Under the pieces are notes generated by a model. That model ran no database searches. It saw only the letters and a list, made by a program, of their open reading frames with translations, and had not been told where the DNA came from. Source: Acinetobacter pullicarnis (GTDB taxonomy: Bacteria > Pseudomonadota > Gammaproteobacteria > Pseudomonadales > Moraxellaceae). From it: 64,000 nucleotides of DNA. Position numbers and translations under genes: made by a program. The stretch spans positions 3,720,001 through 3,784,000 of the forward strand of contig NZ_VCMZ01000001.1 in NCBI RefSeq assembly GCF_006352475.1, written 5' to 3'. Shown one piece after another: positions 51,990 to 60,960 of this stretch (the first letter of the stretch is position 1; every line of letters begins with the position of its first letter).

Positions 51990-52595
51990 GTGACATTAAA
52001 TGTCGGTCAAGATTTTAAAAAGCGTTGGCTCAATGCACCTGAAGCTGTGCGCGAAACGTTATTGGATGACTTAGGCCGTATTTGTGATTTACTCAAACCA
52101 GCCACTGACATTCAACAATGGCTCAATCATGATCAACGTGCCATGCAAGTTGCACAACTCAGTGTTGAGCAAGCCTATGCAGATCTCAAAACAGAACTGA
52201 TTGAAGCCGCACGATTACGTAAGCAACTTGCTTTAGAGCAAGCATTGCTAGAAAAGCGCGCAGCCCAACATGCCTATGCGGAACAACTTCAGCAAGATGA
52301 ACGGCAGCAATTCGAAAACCAAACCCTTGCACTGCATGCATTACGCCAAACTATTGACCAAGAATCAATTGCTTATAGTGCCCGTTATCAGCCGAATCCA
52401 ATCGCCACTGTCACGACCACTATGACGCAAAGCACATCAACTGAATTTGAAAACATTCGACTCAGACTCGAATTAGAAGCAGAAAGTTTAATCGAACAAA
52501 GTGCACAAGCCTTTAAAGAGAAACTGCTCACAGCGATGCAAGAAGAAATCCAGTTCATCATGACAAAAATTGAAAGCTTACCTAAAAATGAATAA
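51990..52595 (+). CDS. Coiled-coil protein of unknown function
   Basis: The 201-residue protein is rich in Gln, Glu, Ala and Leu, with long predicted coiled-coil stretches (about 50-115 and 150-195) and no membrane segment or enzyme motif. The GTG start at 51990 has GGGAG 8 nt upstream. It follows holC by 37 nt and may be cotranscribed. I do not recognise a function. Confidence 0.7.
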   Translation: MTLNVGQDFKKRWLNAPEAVRETLLDDLGRICDLLKPATDIQQWLNHDQRAMQVAQLSVEQAYADLKTELIEAARLRKQLALEQALLEKRAAQHAYAEQLQQDERQQFENQTLALHALRQTIDQESIAYSARYQPNPIATVTTTMTQSTSTEFENIRLRLELEAESLIEQSAQAFKEKLLTAMQEEIQFIMTKIESLPKNE

Positions 52596-52724
52596 CTTAT
52601 TTTTATGTAGACTTGCGATTGTCACGAAACTGAAATCAAAATGTCACATTATAGTTGCTGACTTGATTGTTGCATCAGATGACGTCGATGGATCAAGTTA
52701 AAAATTAATAATCAGGAACTTAAA

Positions 52725-52943
52725 ATGACTGCTTTGAATCAAATCTCAAACCGGATTTCGACCCTTGATTCTGGTGAAAGATGGACTATCTCTGTTCAAG
52801 ACCTGCTATTAAGTCGTTCAGATTTTCAATCAATTTCCGTTTTCCTTCACCGCGAGTCAGAAAAAGGACTTTTTTCTGTCGACAGCCCAAATCCGCTCAG
52901 CAGCTGGTTTGAACGTACTAGCTTGACTATTACCAAGCACTAA
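52725..52943 (+). CDS. Small conserved-looking protein of unknown function
   Basis: The 72-residue soluble protein starts at an ATG with AGGAA 6 nt upstream and ends just before a terminator, so it is a complete small gene. The composition is balanced, with no Cys, no signal peptide and no membrane helix. No family is recognised. Confidence 0.65.
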   Translation: MTALNQISNRISTLDSGERWTISVQDLLLSRSDFQSISVFLHRESEKGLFSVDSPNPLSSWFERTSLTITKH

Positions 52944-52962
52944 CAGACATCGTATCTCGCCT

Positions 52963-52989
52963 AAAAGCCTAATCTATTGGGCTTTTTTA
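52963..52989 (+). terminator. Terminator of the 72-residue gene
   Basis: AAGCCTAA and TTGGGCTT pair with one mismatch around a 4-nt loop and are followed by a run of six T, 20 nt after the stop codon. Confidence 0.7.
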
Positions 52990-53069
52990 TTTTGTACAGC
53001 AAAAGTCTAGACCAGAACTATGCCACCTGCTCTACGACGCTCTGTTTCTGCCATAAAATATGGCGGATC

Positions 53070-53615
53070 TTAAAATGCTTTAAACACAACAGCAATTAAA
53101 TTACCAAGACCAAATCCCACGCCCAACAGTAGGCTAATCCAAATCCAGCCACCCACGATGTTATACAGCATAAAACTGCTATATTTCATGTGGCTTGATC
53201 CTGCAGCAAACGGTGCAAAAGAACGTACAAAAGGAATAAAACGCGCAACTAAAATGGTTTTTCCACCATGTTTTGCAAAATAACAATAAGTCTTTTCTAT
53301 ATATTCGGGTTTAAACCACTTGGAGCGATTATTAAAATATTTAATGCCTAAGGCCTTGCCTGTCTGATAATTCACAATATAGCCAAGCGTAGATGCAATA
53401 ATCAGTAAAATGCCCATATAGTGTAAATGCACATTATCAGCAGTTGAACATAAAGCGCCGACGGCAATCAGTAAACTGTCACCTGGCAAAAAAAACATAA
53501 ATACGGAACCAGTTTCAGCGAAAATAATCAAAAATAAAATGGCATAAATCCATAGCCCATAATTTTCGAGAAGAGTCGGTAACATTTGTTCAATGTGCAG
53601 CAAAAAGTCCATCAT
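53070..53615 (-). CDS. DedA family membrane protein
   Basis: The 181-residue protein has four to five hydrophobic helices and the DedA pattern ETGSVFMFFLPGDSLLI, YFAKHGGKTILVARFIPFVRSFAPFAAG split over two segments, with the conserved Arg-Phe-Ile-Pro. Some DedA proteins are phospholipid flippases (undecaprenyl phosphate or other). AAGG lies 8 nt before the ATG at 53615; the frame is open to a GTG at 53621. Confidence 0.9.
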   Translation of the reverse strand: MMDFLLHIEQMLPTLLENYGLWIYAILFLIIFAETGSVFMFFLPGDSLLIAVGALCSTADNVHLHYMGILLIIASTLGYIVNYQTGKALGIKYFNNRSKWFKPEYIEKTYCYFAKHGGKTILVARFIPFVRSFAPFAAGSSHMKYSSFMLYNIVGGWIWISLLLGVGFGLGNLIAVVFKAF

Positions 53616-53665
53616 TGCCACAACCTTATTTCAAATTGTTTCATCGCTTTCTAGTCTCAAGCCAT

Positions 53666-53700
53666 AATAAAAACAGCCTCATTTTAGGTGAGGCTGTTTC
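53666..53700. terminator. Terminator of the rib operon
   Basis: AAACAGCCTCA and TGAGGCTGTTT form an 11-bp stem with a 7-nt loop, followed on the minus strand by a T-rich run, 15 nt after the ribE stop. Confidence 0.8.
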
Positions 53701-53714
53701 TATTCTACGTTTTT

Positions 53715-54374
53715 TTACTTTAAGAAGCCATTTTCAGCTAAAAATTCCATACTTAGTCCTGATTTGACTTCTGGCTCAGCAGCACGATCACCGAGCAATA
53801 AACGTTCAATATAACGTGCCAATACATCGACCTCAATGTTGACTTTAGTGCCCACTTTCCATGTGACAATATTGGTCCGTTCAGCAGTGTGCGGAATGAC
53901 ATTAAGACTGAGTATACTACCACTTAAATAGTTAATTGTTAGACTAATTCCATCAATTGTGACTGAACCTTTTTCAGCCAAATACTTGGCAACATGTGCA
54001 GGGGCGGTCACTTCAAAATACACTGAACGCGCATCCTGGCGCAGCAAAGTAATTTCACCAACGGTATCGACATGACCACTTACAATATGCCCACCAAAGC
54101 GGGTAGTTGGCAGCATGGCTTTCTCAACGTTAACGGTCTGCCCAACACGCCAACTGGCCAAAGTCGACCGGTTTAAACTTTCTTTCGAGACATCCGCAGC
54201 ATACCAATTGCTGCCCCAATCCACGACCGTTAAGCAAATACCATTGGTTGCAATTGAATCGCCTAAATGGACATCAGACAAATCAAGTGCGGTCTGTACT
54301 CGGATACGTAGATCTCCGCCAATACTTTGTAGACTTTCCACTTGACCCGTGCTTTCAATAATACCTGTGAACAT
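53715..54374 (-). CDS. ribE: Riboflavin synthase, alpha subunit
   Basis: The enzyme dismutates two lumazines to riboflavin. The 219-residue protein starts MFTGIIESTG and consists of two lumazine-binding repeats (about 1-97 and 98-195), with GIC and GISL substrate-site segments. It is the third gene of ribD-methyltransferase-ribE, 27 nt after the methyltransferase. Confidence 0.95.
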   Translation of the reverse strand: MFTGIIESTGQVESLQSIGGDLRIRVQTALDLSDVHLGDSIATNGICLTVVDWGSNWYAADVSKESLNRSTLASWRVGQTVNVEKAMLPTTRFGGHIVSGHVDTVGEITLLRQDARSVYFEVTAPAHVAKYLAEKGSVTIDGISLTINYLSGSILSLNVIPHTAERTNIVTWKVGTKVNIEVDVLARYIERLLLGDRAAEPEVKSGLSMEFLAENGFLK

Positions 54375-54401
54375 ATACTCAATCTCGAATTGTATGTTGT
54401 T

Positions 54402-55700
54402 TTACCACAACGCCAATTGGGTACTCACACCTGAGGTATCCACCCCACCCAATTCAGCAAAATGATAGAGCTGGCCCAATAACTGTCTTAATGGCGGTCC
54501 AGCTTTGGCATGTGTATCGGTAATCACAATAAACTCCAATACACGTGCGCGCTCAGACTGCCGTTGTTTACTGACACGATAACGGGGCACATCTTGGGTG
54601 ACCAAGGTGACTTTGCCGCGCTGTAAATTGGCTTTCAGAATATCTTTAGCTTCAATATTTCCATCAGTCGAATAGCTGGTCAAGATATAACGCGCATTAA
54701 TCGTTGAAAGTAAGGTCTCATAGGCTTCCTGCGCATGCTTGGATGAGTTATATGAACTCGGACGCTCTTTGCGCCATGCACGATCAATCCCGCTTTTAAA
54801 ACCTTTGGTATCTGGTGTTGGTAAGTCTGCTTGATCCCACAGAGTCAACGAATTAAGTACGTGATAATTACTGCTATATGCGTGTTGATTATAAGGCGGG
54901 TCTAAATAGGCGACATCGACTTCAAAACCACTCATTTGATTGGCCAAATGCTGTGCATCTACACACCACATTTCTGCCATCGGTTGTTTTTGTTTTGGAT
55001 CTGCTACATCACAAAAAAGACTTGGCGTAAGCAGCAATTGTGATTCAATGCGTTCCAATGCCGTTTGGGTTTTACCGCCCCATCCCTGATGAAAGCTTTT
55101 AAATACACCACTGGTATTACTGACAAAACTGGCGGAATACAACAACGGAGCCAATAATGCACTCATCTCGACATCATCAATTGCCCCTTGTGCTTGCCAC
55201 GTCGCAATTTGCTGGCGAATCGCATCAATACGCATACCGTTACGACGTTTAAAGAACAATCGGTCACGACTTGGATCATAAACATCATCATTGCGTGGGC
55301 ACAAGTTATGGGTGACCCAGCCTTTAACTTCAGGTAAGCGATTTAAATAATCGATGGCTTTTTGATAACCGCCAAGTTCCTTAAAGGCGGGTGCAGTGGT
55401 CGATGCCAAAATCGCATGGTTTAAGGCATGGCTATAAGGTTCCCAATCATTGGCAATCACACGATAGCCATGTTGTCGTGCCAAGCGTGATACCACACCA
55501 CTTCCCGCAAAAAAATCGGCAAAGATTGGCGCACGCTTAGCTGTGGTCGCCAAGGTTCCGGTATGCTCCAATGCTTCTAAAATCAGATGCAATAGCCGAC
55601 GCTTATTGCCTAAATAGGGCACCAACTGATGAAAAAGATATTCATCTGTCGTCCGTGCAGCGTGACGACGCTTATGATAAACCTGAGACTCTGAACTCAT
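54402..55700 (-). CDS. aamA: Adenine-specific DNA methyltransferase (AamA-like)
   Basis: The 432-residue protein has the SAM motif FADFFAGSGVVSR (about 61-73) and the catalytic motif DPPYN in YLDPPYNQHAYSSNY, the D12/N6-adenine class. No restriction enzyme gene is adjacent, so it is an orphan. It overlaps ribD by 4 nt and lies between ribD and ribE. The position and type match AamA of A. baumannii, reported to methylate adenine in GAATTC; that identity is inferred from memory of the locus and not checked by alignment. Confidence 0.82.
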   Translation of the reverse strand: MSSESQVYHKRRHAARTTDEYLFHQLVPYLGNKRRLLHLILEALEHTGTLATTAKRAPIFADFFAGSGVVSRLARQHGYRVIANDWEPYSHALNHAILASTTAPAFKELGGYQKAIDYLNRLPEVKGWVTHNLCPRNDDVYDPSRDRLFFKRRNGMRIDAIRQQIATWQAQGAIDDVEMSALLAPLLYSASFVSNTSGVFKSFHQGWGGKTQTALERIESQLLLTPSLFCDVADPKQKQPMAEMWCVDAQHLANQMSGFEVDVAYLDPPYNQHAYSSNYHVLNSLTLWDQADLPTPDTKGFKSGIDRAWRKERPSSYNSSKHAQEAYETLLSTINARYILTSYSTDGNIEAKDILKANLQRGKVTLVTQDVPRYRVSKQRQSERARVLEFIVITDTHAKAGPPLRQLLGQLYHFAELGGVDTSGVSTQLALW

Positions 55701-56824
55701 ACTGACTCTTGCGAAGGGATTAGGCGTAAACGCAGGTCATCACCCAATTGGGTGACATCCTCAAGCTTAAAACGAAATTGTTCTGCCATTTGATTGAAGT
55801 CTGCAGCAAACATCGCGCGTGCAGATTGACCTAAAAAAGTTGGTGCAACATAACTAATCATTTCATCGACCAACTTTTGTTGCAAAAAAGCAGTGGAGAG
55901 CGTGGCTCCCGCCTCGACCAATATGTCATAAAACTGGAATCTTTGACATAAATCTTCGAGCAATGCAGCCAATGAACAAACGGCCAATTGTATCACACCT
56001 AAATCGGCCAGATCTTGGCGAAAAGGCCCCATCACCATAATGGTTTCAGGCTGTTGTAAGATTTTTGCGCTCAAGGGTAAACGCCCTTGCCGATCTAAAA
56101 TAATTCTTTTGGGTTGTACAACATTGGCGAGTTCACCTTGCGCGAGTTCACGTACATTCAACAAACAATCATCGGTGAGTATCGTATCAATACCAGTAAT
56201 CACAGCCGCAGAAATCGCCCGCCAATGTTGCACATCAAGTCGAGCCGTTGCACCAGTAATCCATTTTGATTCTCCTGATGCCATCGCTGTGCGGCCATCT
56301 AAGCTAGACGCAATCTTAAGGCGGACATAAGGCTGGCCTGTGGCCATTGCCTTTAGAAAACCTAAATTTAATTGTTCAGCTTGTTGTTCATACAGACCTT
56401 GCTCAACCTGAATACCGGCCTCACCTAAAATCTGAATGCCTTTACCCGCCACCAGTGGGTTGGGATCACGACATGCAACCACAACACGTGCAACGCCTGC
56501 ATCCACCAAGCCCAAAGCACATGGCGGTGTACGCCCAAAATGTGCGCAGGGTTCCAAGGTCACATAGGCGGTTGCCCCTTTGGCTTGTGCTGCTGCTTGA
56601 CGTAATGCAAATACTTCTGCATGCGGTTGTCCTGCTTGCGGATGAAATCCTTCACCCAGCAGCACATCATCTTTTACGATGACACAACCCACATTGGGAT
56701 TGGGTTTAGTTGAATATTGTCCACGTCGCGCTAAGTCAATCGCGACTTGCATCCACTTTTGATCTTGATCATGCTGCTGTTGTTGAGGGGTTTGGCTTTC
56801 GGGGTCTTGACGTAACTCAGACAT
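55697..56824 (-). CDS. ribD: Bifunctional riboflavin deaminase/reductase RibD
   Basis: RibD deaminates and then reduces the pyrimidine intermediate of riboflavin synthesis. The N-terminal deaminase has the zinc motif HAEVFAL and PCAHFGRTPPC; the C-terminal reductase starts near residue 165 with LKIASSLDGRTAM. The ATG at 56824 follows GAGGAAACT and gives 375 residues; the frame is open to 56872. Confidence 0.94.
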   Translation of the reverse strand: MSELRQDPESQTPQQQQHDQDQKWMQVAIDLARRGQYSTKPNPNVGCVIVKDDVLLGEGFHPQAGQPHAEVFALRQAAAQAKGATAYVTLEPCAHFGRTPPCALGLVDAGVARVVVACRDPNPLVAGKGIQILGEAGIQVEQGLYEQQAEQLNLGFLKAMATGQPYVRLKIASSLDGRTAMASGESKWITGATARLDVQHWRAISAAVITGIDTILTDDCLLNVRELAQGELANVVQPKRIILDRQGRLPLSAKILQQPETIMVMGPFRQDLADLGVIQLAVCSLAALLEDLCQRFQFYDILVEAGATLSTAFLQQKLVDEMISYVAPTFLGQSARAMFAADFNQMAEQFRFKLEDVTQLGDDLRLRLIPSQESV

Positions 56825-56910
56825 AGTTTCCTCTGATGACAAGCACTGATAACGCGTTCTTGTGACTAACATTTGTGTTCATACAATACGAGCTGATGAT
56901 TTACTGCAAC

Positions 56911-57366
56911 TTAATCACGGGGTGGCATTTGTTCAATTTGACGTCGAAATGCTTCAACATCTTGAAAATCTTGATAAACGGAGGCAAATCGAACATAAGC
57001 CACATGATCCATGGCAAACAACGATTTCATAACGATCTCACCAATCAAGCGTGATTTCACATCACGCTCACCCAATCGTCTAATTTGTAATTGGATATCG
57101 CTCAGAACACTCTCAATTTGTTCTTGCGTGATCGGTCGTTTCTGTAACGCATGTCGTAATGAACGACGTAATTTTTCTTCATCAAAAGGTTCGTTTTTAC
57201 CATTCGATTTTATGACACGCGGCATGACCATTTCATAGCTTTCAAACGTGGTAAAGCGCTCACCACAGCTTAAACATTCACGACGTCGACGAATCTGACT
57301 GCCTGCAGCGGCCAGCCGTGAATCGATCACTTTACTATCAGCAACATTACAAAATGGACAATGCAT
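56911..57366 (-). CDS. nrdR: Transcriptional repressor NrdR
   Basis: NrdR represses ribonucleotide reductase genes in response to ATP/dATP. The 151-residue protein has an N-terminal zinc ribbon (CPFC...CLSC) and an ATP-cone (about 49-139, [16 protein letters not shown]). It precedes ribD on the same strand, the usual nrdR-ribD order. Confidence 0.96.
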   Translation of the reverse strand: MHCPFCNVADSKVIDSRLAAAGSQIRRRRECLSCGERFTTFESYEMVMPRVIKSNGKNEPFDEEKLRRSLRHALQKRPITQEQIESVLSDIQLQIRRLGERDVKSRLIGEIVMKSLFAMDHVAYVRFASVYQDFQDVEAFRRQIEQMPPRD

Positions 57367-57449
57367 ATCAGCGAGACAGAATCTATAGAATAAGGCGCGT
57401 AGTTTAGCAAAAAAACAGAATCATGTTTAGCTTTAACGCAATATATAGC

Positions 57450-57476
57450 AAAAAAACAGCTCTTTTGAGCTGTTTT
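57450..57476 (-). terminator. Terminator of glnK-amtB
   Basis: AAACAGCTC and GAGCTGTTT form a 9-bp stem with a 4-nt loop; on the minus strand a run of seven T follows. It lies about 85 nt after the amtB stop. Confidence 0.8.
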
Positions 57477-57560
57477 ATACCATATATAGTACATTGAGAG
57501 AATTATTGCTGATCCGTTATCGACATCTTAATCGTGTTTGATTTGATCAGCATCTTGGAA

Positions 57561-59018
57561 TTACTCAATACGCTCACCATGTTGACTAAGATCGAGTCCA
57601 ATTCGTTCATCATCAGCACTGACACGAAGACCAATGGTAAGATCAATTATTTTTAATAGGATGAAAGTCGTTATTGCAGAATAAGCAATGGTCGCAAGTA
57701 CACCTTCGAGTTGTACCCACAATTGATGTAATACATTGGCTGGGACTTTGTCGCCCATAATGAATTCACTGGCAAATACCGCAGTTAAAATCGCACCTAA
57801 AATACCACCCACCGCATGTAGACCAAATGCATCCAAAGAGTCATCGACCTTAAGGAAGCGTTTTAATACGGTTGTTCCCCAGAAACAGACCAGACCTCCG
57901 AGTACACCCATCACCAAAGCACCGCTTACAGTGACATATCCAGCTGCTGGCGTAATCACCACCAGACCAGCAATTGCACCAGAAGCACCGCCAAGTACTG
58001 AGGCTTTACCACGGACAATTTTTTCAGCAATCAGCCAAGCAATACTTGCCACTGCCGCTGCGACTTGTGTTGTGACCAATGCATAAGCCGCTGCACCATT
58101 TGCACCGAGCGCAGATCCACCATTAAAACCAAACCAACCGACCCAGACTAAACTTGCGCCTAAAACAGTCAAGGTTAAATTGTGCGGTGCCATGGACTCT
58201 TTGCCAAGCCCCATACGCTTGCCCAGCATATAAGCAGCAACCAAACCTGCGACACCTGAGTTGATGTGAACGACCGTGCCACCAGCAAAATCAAGCGCAC
58301 CATCACTCATTAACCAACCACCGCCCCAGACCCAATGGGCAATTGGCGCATAAACAATGACGACCCATAGGCTGATAAAGACCACAAATGCACTAAATTT
58401 CATACGCTCAGCAATGGAGCCGCTGATGATCGCAACGGTAATAATGGCAAAGGTCATTTGAAAAATAACAAATAAAATTTCTGGAATAGTGCCACTCAGT
58501 CCATCAAGCCCAATTCCATTGAGCATGACTTTGTCGAGTCCACCAATAAAGGCATTGCCTGTTGAACTAAAGGCTAGAGAGTAGCCTAATACCACCCAAA
58601 CAATACTGACGATGCCTGCAGCAACCAAGCTATGTGTCATGGTGCTCAGTACATTTTTTTTACGCACCATGCCGCCATAAAATAAGGCAAGCCCCGGAAT
58701 AGTCATCAATAAAACCAAGGCGGTAGAAACCAATACCCAAGCCGTATCACCACTATTTAAGGTCACTTCTTTGACAGCCTCAACCGGAGCAGGCGATGTT
58801 GTAATGGCTTCTGGCGTAGCCACTGTTGCGATTTGCGCGGACGGTACTGTTTCAGCATTGGCATTCACTTGAGGTGCTTGCGCCTTCTCTGAATCTACGG
58901 TCTCTGCAGGAGCGGGATTTGTTATTGTAGCGGGTTCGACGATCTTATCTTCAGCCCAAGCGGCTGAACTTCCTAAAATAACGCTAGATAAACCAAACGC
59001 GAGCAGCATTTTTCTCAT
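57561..59018 (-). CDS. amtB: Ammonium transporter AmtB
   Basis: AmtB is a trimeric ammonium channel gated by GlnK. The 485-residue protein has a signal peptide (about 1-22, cut after AWA), then a 65-residue Ala/Pro/Val-rich stretch, then eleven transmembrane helices with FYGGMVRKKNVLSTM, and the pore His in GGTVVHINSG and GLHAVGGILG. The extended periplasmic N-terminus before the first helix is longer than in E. coli. It follows glnK by 69 nt. Confidence 0.95.
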   Translation of the reverse strand: MRKMLLAFGLSSVILGSSAAWAEDKIVEPATITNPAPAETVDSEKAQAPQVNANAETVPSAQIATVATPEAITTSPAPVEAVKEVTLNSGDTAWVLVSTALVLLMTIPGLALFYGGMVRKKNVLSTMTHSLVAAGIVSIVWVVLGYSLAFSSTGNAFIGGLDKVMLNGIGLDGLSGTIPEILFVIFQMTFAIITVAIISGSIAERMKFSAFVVFISLWVVIVYAPIAHWVWGGGWLMSDGALDFAGGTVVHINSGVAGLVAAYMLGKRMGLGKESMAPHNLTLTVLGASLVWVGWFGFNGGSALGANGAAAYALVTTQVAAAVASIAWLIAEKIVRGKASVLGGASGAIAGLVVITPAAGYVTVSGALVMGVLGGLVCFWGTTVLKRFLKVDDSLDAFGLHAVGGILGAILTAVFASEFIMGDKVPANVLHQLWVQLEGVLATIAYSAITTFILLKIIDLTIGLRVSADDERIGLDLSQHGERIE

Positions 59019-59087
59019 GTGTATTTCCCCAACCTAATTTTTTTCAGTTATGCCTTAATGCGCATAACGAGCAAAACTTATGCCAAA

Positions 59088-59447
<360 letters not shown>

Positions 59448-59708
59448 TCACCAGTAAGGTTTTATGTTCAAATTTCATGCCAAAACTTTCTTAACGGTTG
59501 GGGGTGTTAAGCAGTTCCAGTATGTGTTGCCTTTTATAACCTATTTTACCCTCCCACTTATAGTCTAAGCTGGAAAAAAATACCGTTGAACGGACAGGAA
59601 TTTATTTATTTTGCAATCGGATCATTCTATCTTGGTCAGTTAACACTAGGGTCTAGCGAAATGCGATGCTACACTTCTCAAATCTGATGACACTGGAACG
59701 GATCTACG

Positions 59709-59936
59709 ATGATTGAAACCCTAATACACGCCATTCTAGAGCAAGTTGAGCAACCTCAAAAAGACTTAGAGCACAATCTACGTGCATTACTCAATGAAGC
59801 GGTCAGCAAAATGGACCTCGTCTCCCAAGAAGAAATGCAAAGACAAAAAGTTGCCTTAGACAATGCCAATCTGCGTTTAAGCCAACTTCAAGCACAATTG
59901 GCCGCACTTGAAAACACATTGACACAGCAGTCGTAA
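59709..59936 (+). CDS. ubiK: Ubiquinone biosynthesis accessory factor UbiK
   Basis: The 75-residue protein is of the BMFP/YqiC family: an amphipathic N-terminus and a C-terminal coiled coil (about 42-72) that drives trimer formation. UbiK helps the UbiJ-based ubiquinone complex under aerobic growth. Position just before comM is usual in this group. Confidence 0.88.
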   Translation: MIETLIHAILEQVEQPQKDLEHNLRALLNEAVSKMDLVSQEEMQRQKVALDNANLRLSQLQAQLAALENTLTQQS

Positions 59937-60020
59937 TTATTTTTGCACGCTATAAGTGCATCAATAGACAAAAATACCGAAAAGACAAATCAGAAAACAA
60001 ATCAAAATGGAAAATAATAA

Positions 60021-60878
60021 ATGTCTTTTGCCAAGATCTATACGCGTGGTCTCTTGGGGCTGCATGCTTCTTTGATTGAGGTTGAGGTCCACGTCAGTCA
60101 AGGCCTCCCCTCTCTCACCATTGTTGGTTTGGCAGAAGCTGCCGTCCGCGAAAGTAAGGATCGTGTTCGTTCTGCGATCATCAATAGTGGTTTTCAGTTT
60201 CCGTCAAAACGCCTGACCATTAATCTTGCACCTGCCGATTTGCCCAAAGATGGTTCACGTTTAGATCTTCCAATTGCGCTGGGTATTTTAATTGCCTCAG
60301 GACAGATTCCTGAAAATATCACCGATGATTATGAATTCATTGGAGAACTTGCATTAGATGGGCAGTTAAGACCCGTCACTGGTACCCTCAGCATCGCGAT
60401 GGCCTGCCAGACGGCCAAACATAAGCTGATGCTTTCGCATCAAAATGCAGCAGAAGCCGCGCAACTCGCTAACATTGAGATCTATGCTGCTCAACATTTA
60501 AAACAGGTCTGTGAGCACTTCTTAAAATCACAATGCATTGATGTCACACCACGTACCCAATTCAATCAAGATGATCAATACAAACTTGATTTAGCCGATG
60601 TAAAAGGACAATTGCGCCCACGTCGCGCCTTAGAAATTGCAGCTGCAGGCGGACACTCCATTTTGTTTAGAGGCCCTCCTGGTACAGGAAAAACCCTGTT
60701 GGCCTCGCGGCTTCCCAGTATACTGCCGCCCTTAACTGCACAAGAACATCTTGAGGTTGCAAGCATTTATTCAATTAGCAATACCCAACATGCATTTGGG
60801 CAACGGCCCTTTCGAGCACCACACCATACGGCATCGGCGATTGCCTTGGTTGGGGGTGGCTGTCAGTTCCACAAATAA
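60021..60878 (+). pseudogene. comM: ATP-dependent helicase ComM, 5' fragment cut by a transposon
   Basis: ComM is an MCM-like helicase that promotes branch migration in natural transformation. The first 280 residues are intact: the N-terminal domain from MSFAKIYTRGLLGL, Walker A GPPGTGKT (about 220-227) and FRAPHHTAS. At 60861, after ALVGGG, the frame runs into foreign sequence and stops five codons later. Walker B, the rest of the ATPase and the C-terminus are missing here and probably lie on the far side of the insertion. Confidence 0.93.
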
Positions 60879-60906
60879 ATCAGAGTTTACACAAATAAAC
60901 TAGAGT
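60861..60906. repeat. Transposon terminal sequence with two direct repeats
   Basis: After the outer TGT, CACAAATAAATCAGAGT (60870-60886) and CACAAATAAACTAGAGT (60890-60906) are 15/17 identical and spaced exactly 20 bp apart. Tn7-like transposons carry such phased repeats as TnsB binding sites. Confidence 0.75.
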
Positions 60907-60960
60907 GAGAGTAAAAACTATACTATTTATATATGAATTTCATTAAATCCACTAAGAAAT

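Noticed and set aside
60861..60878. Five extra residues (CQFHK) at the end of ComM as a natural short ComM
   Set aside because: They are encoded by the transposon end; essential ATPase motifs are missing, so this is a truncation.
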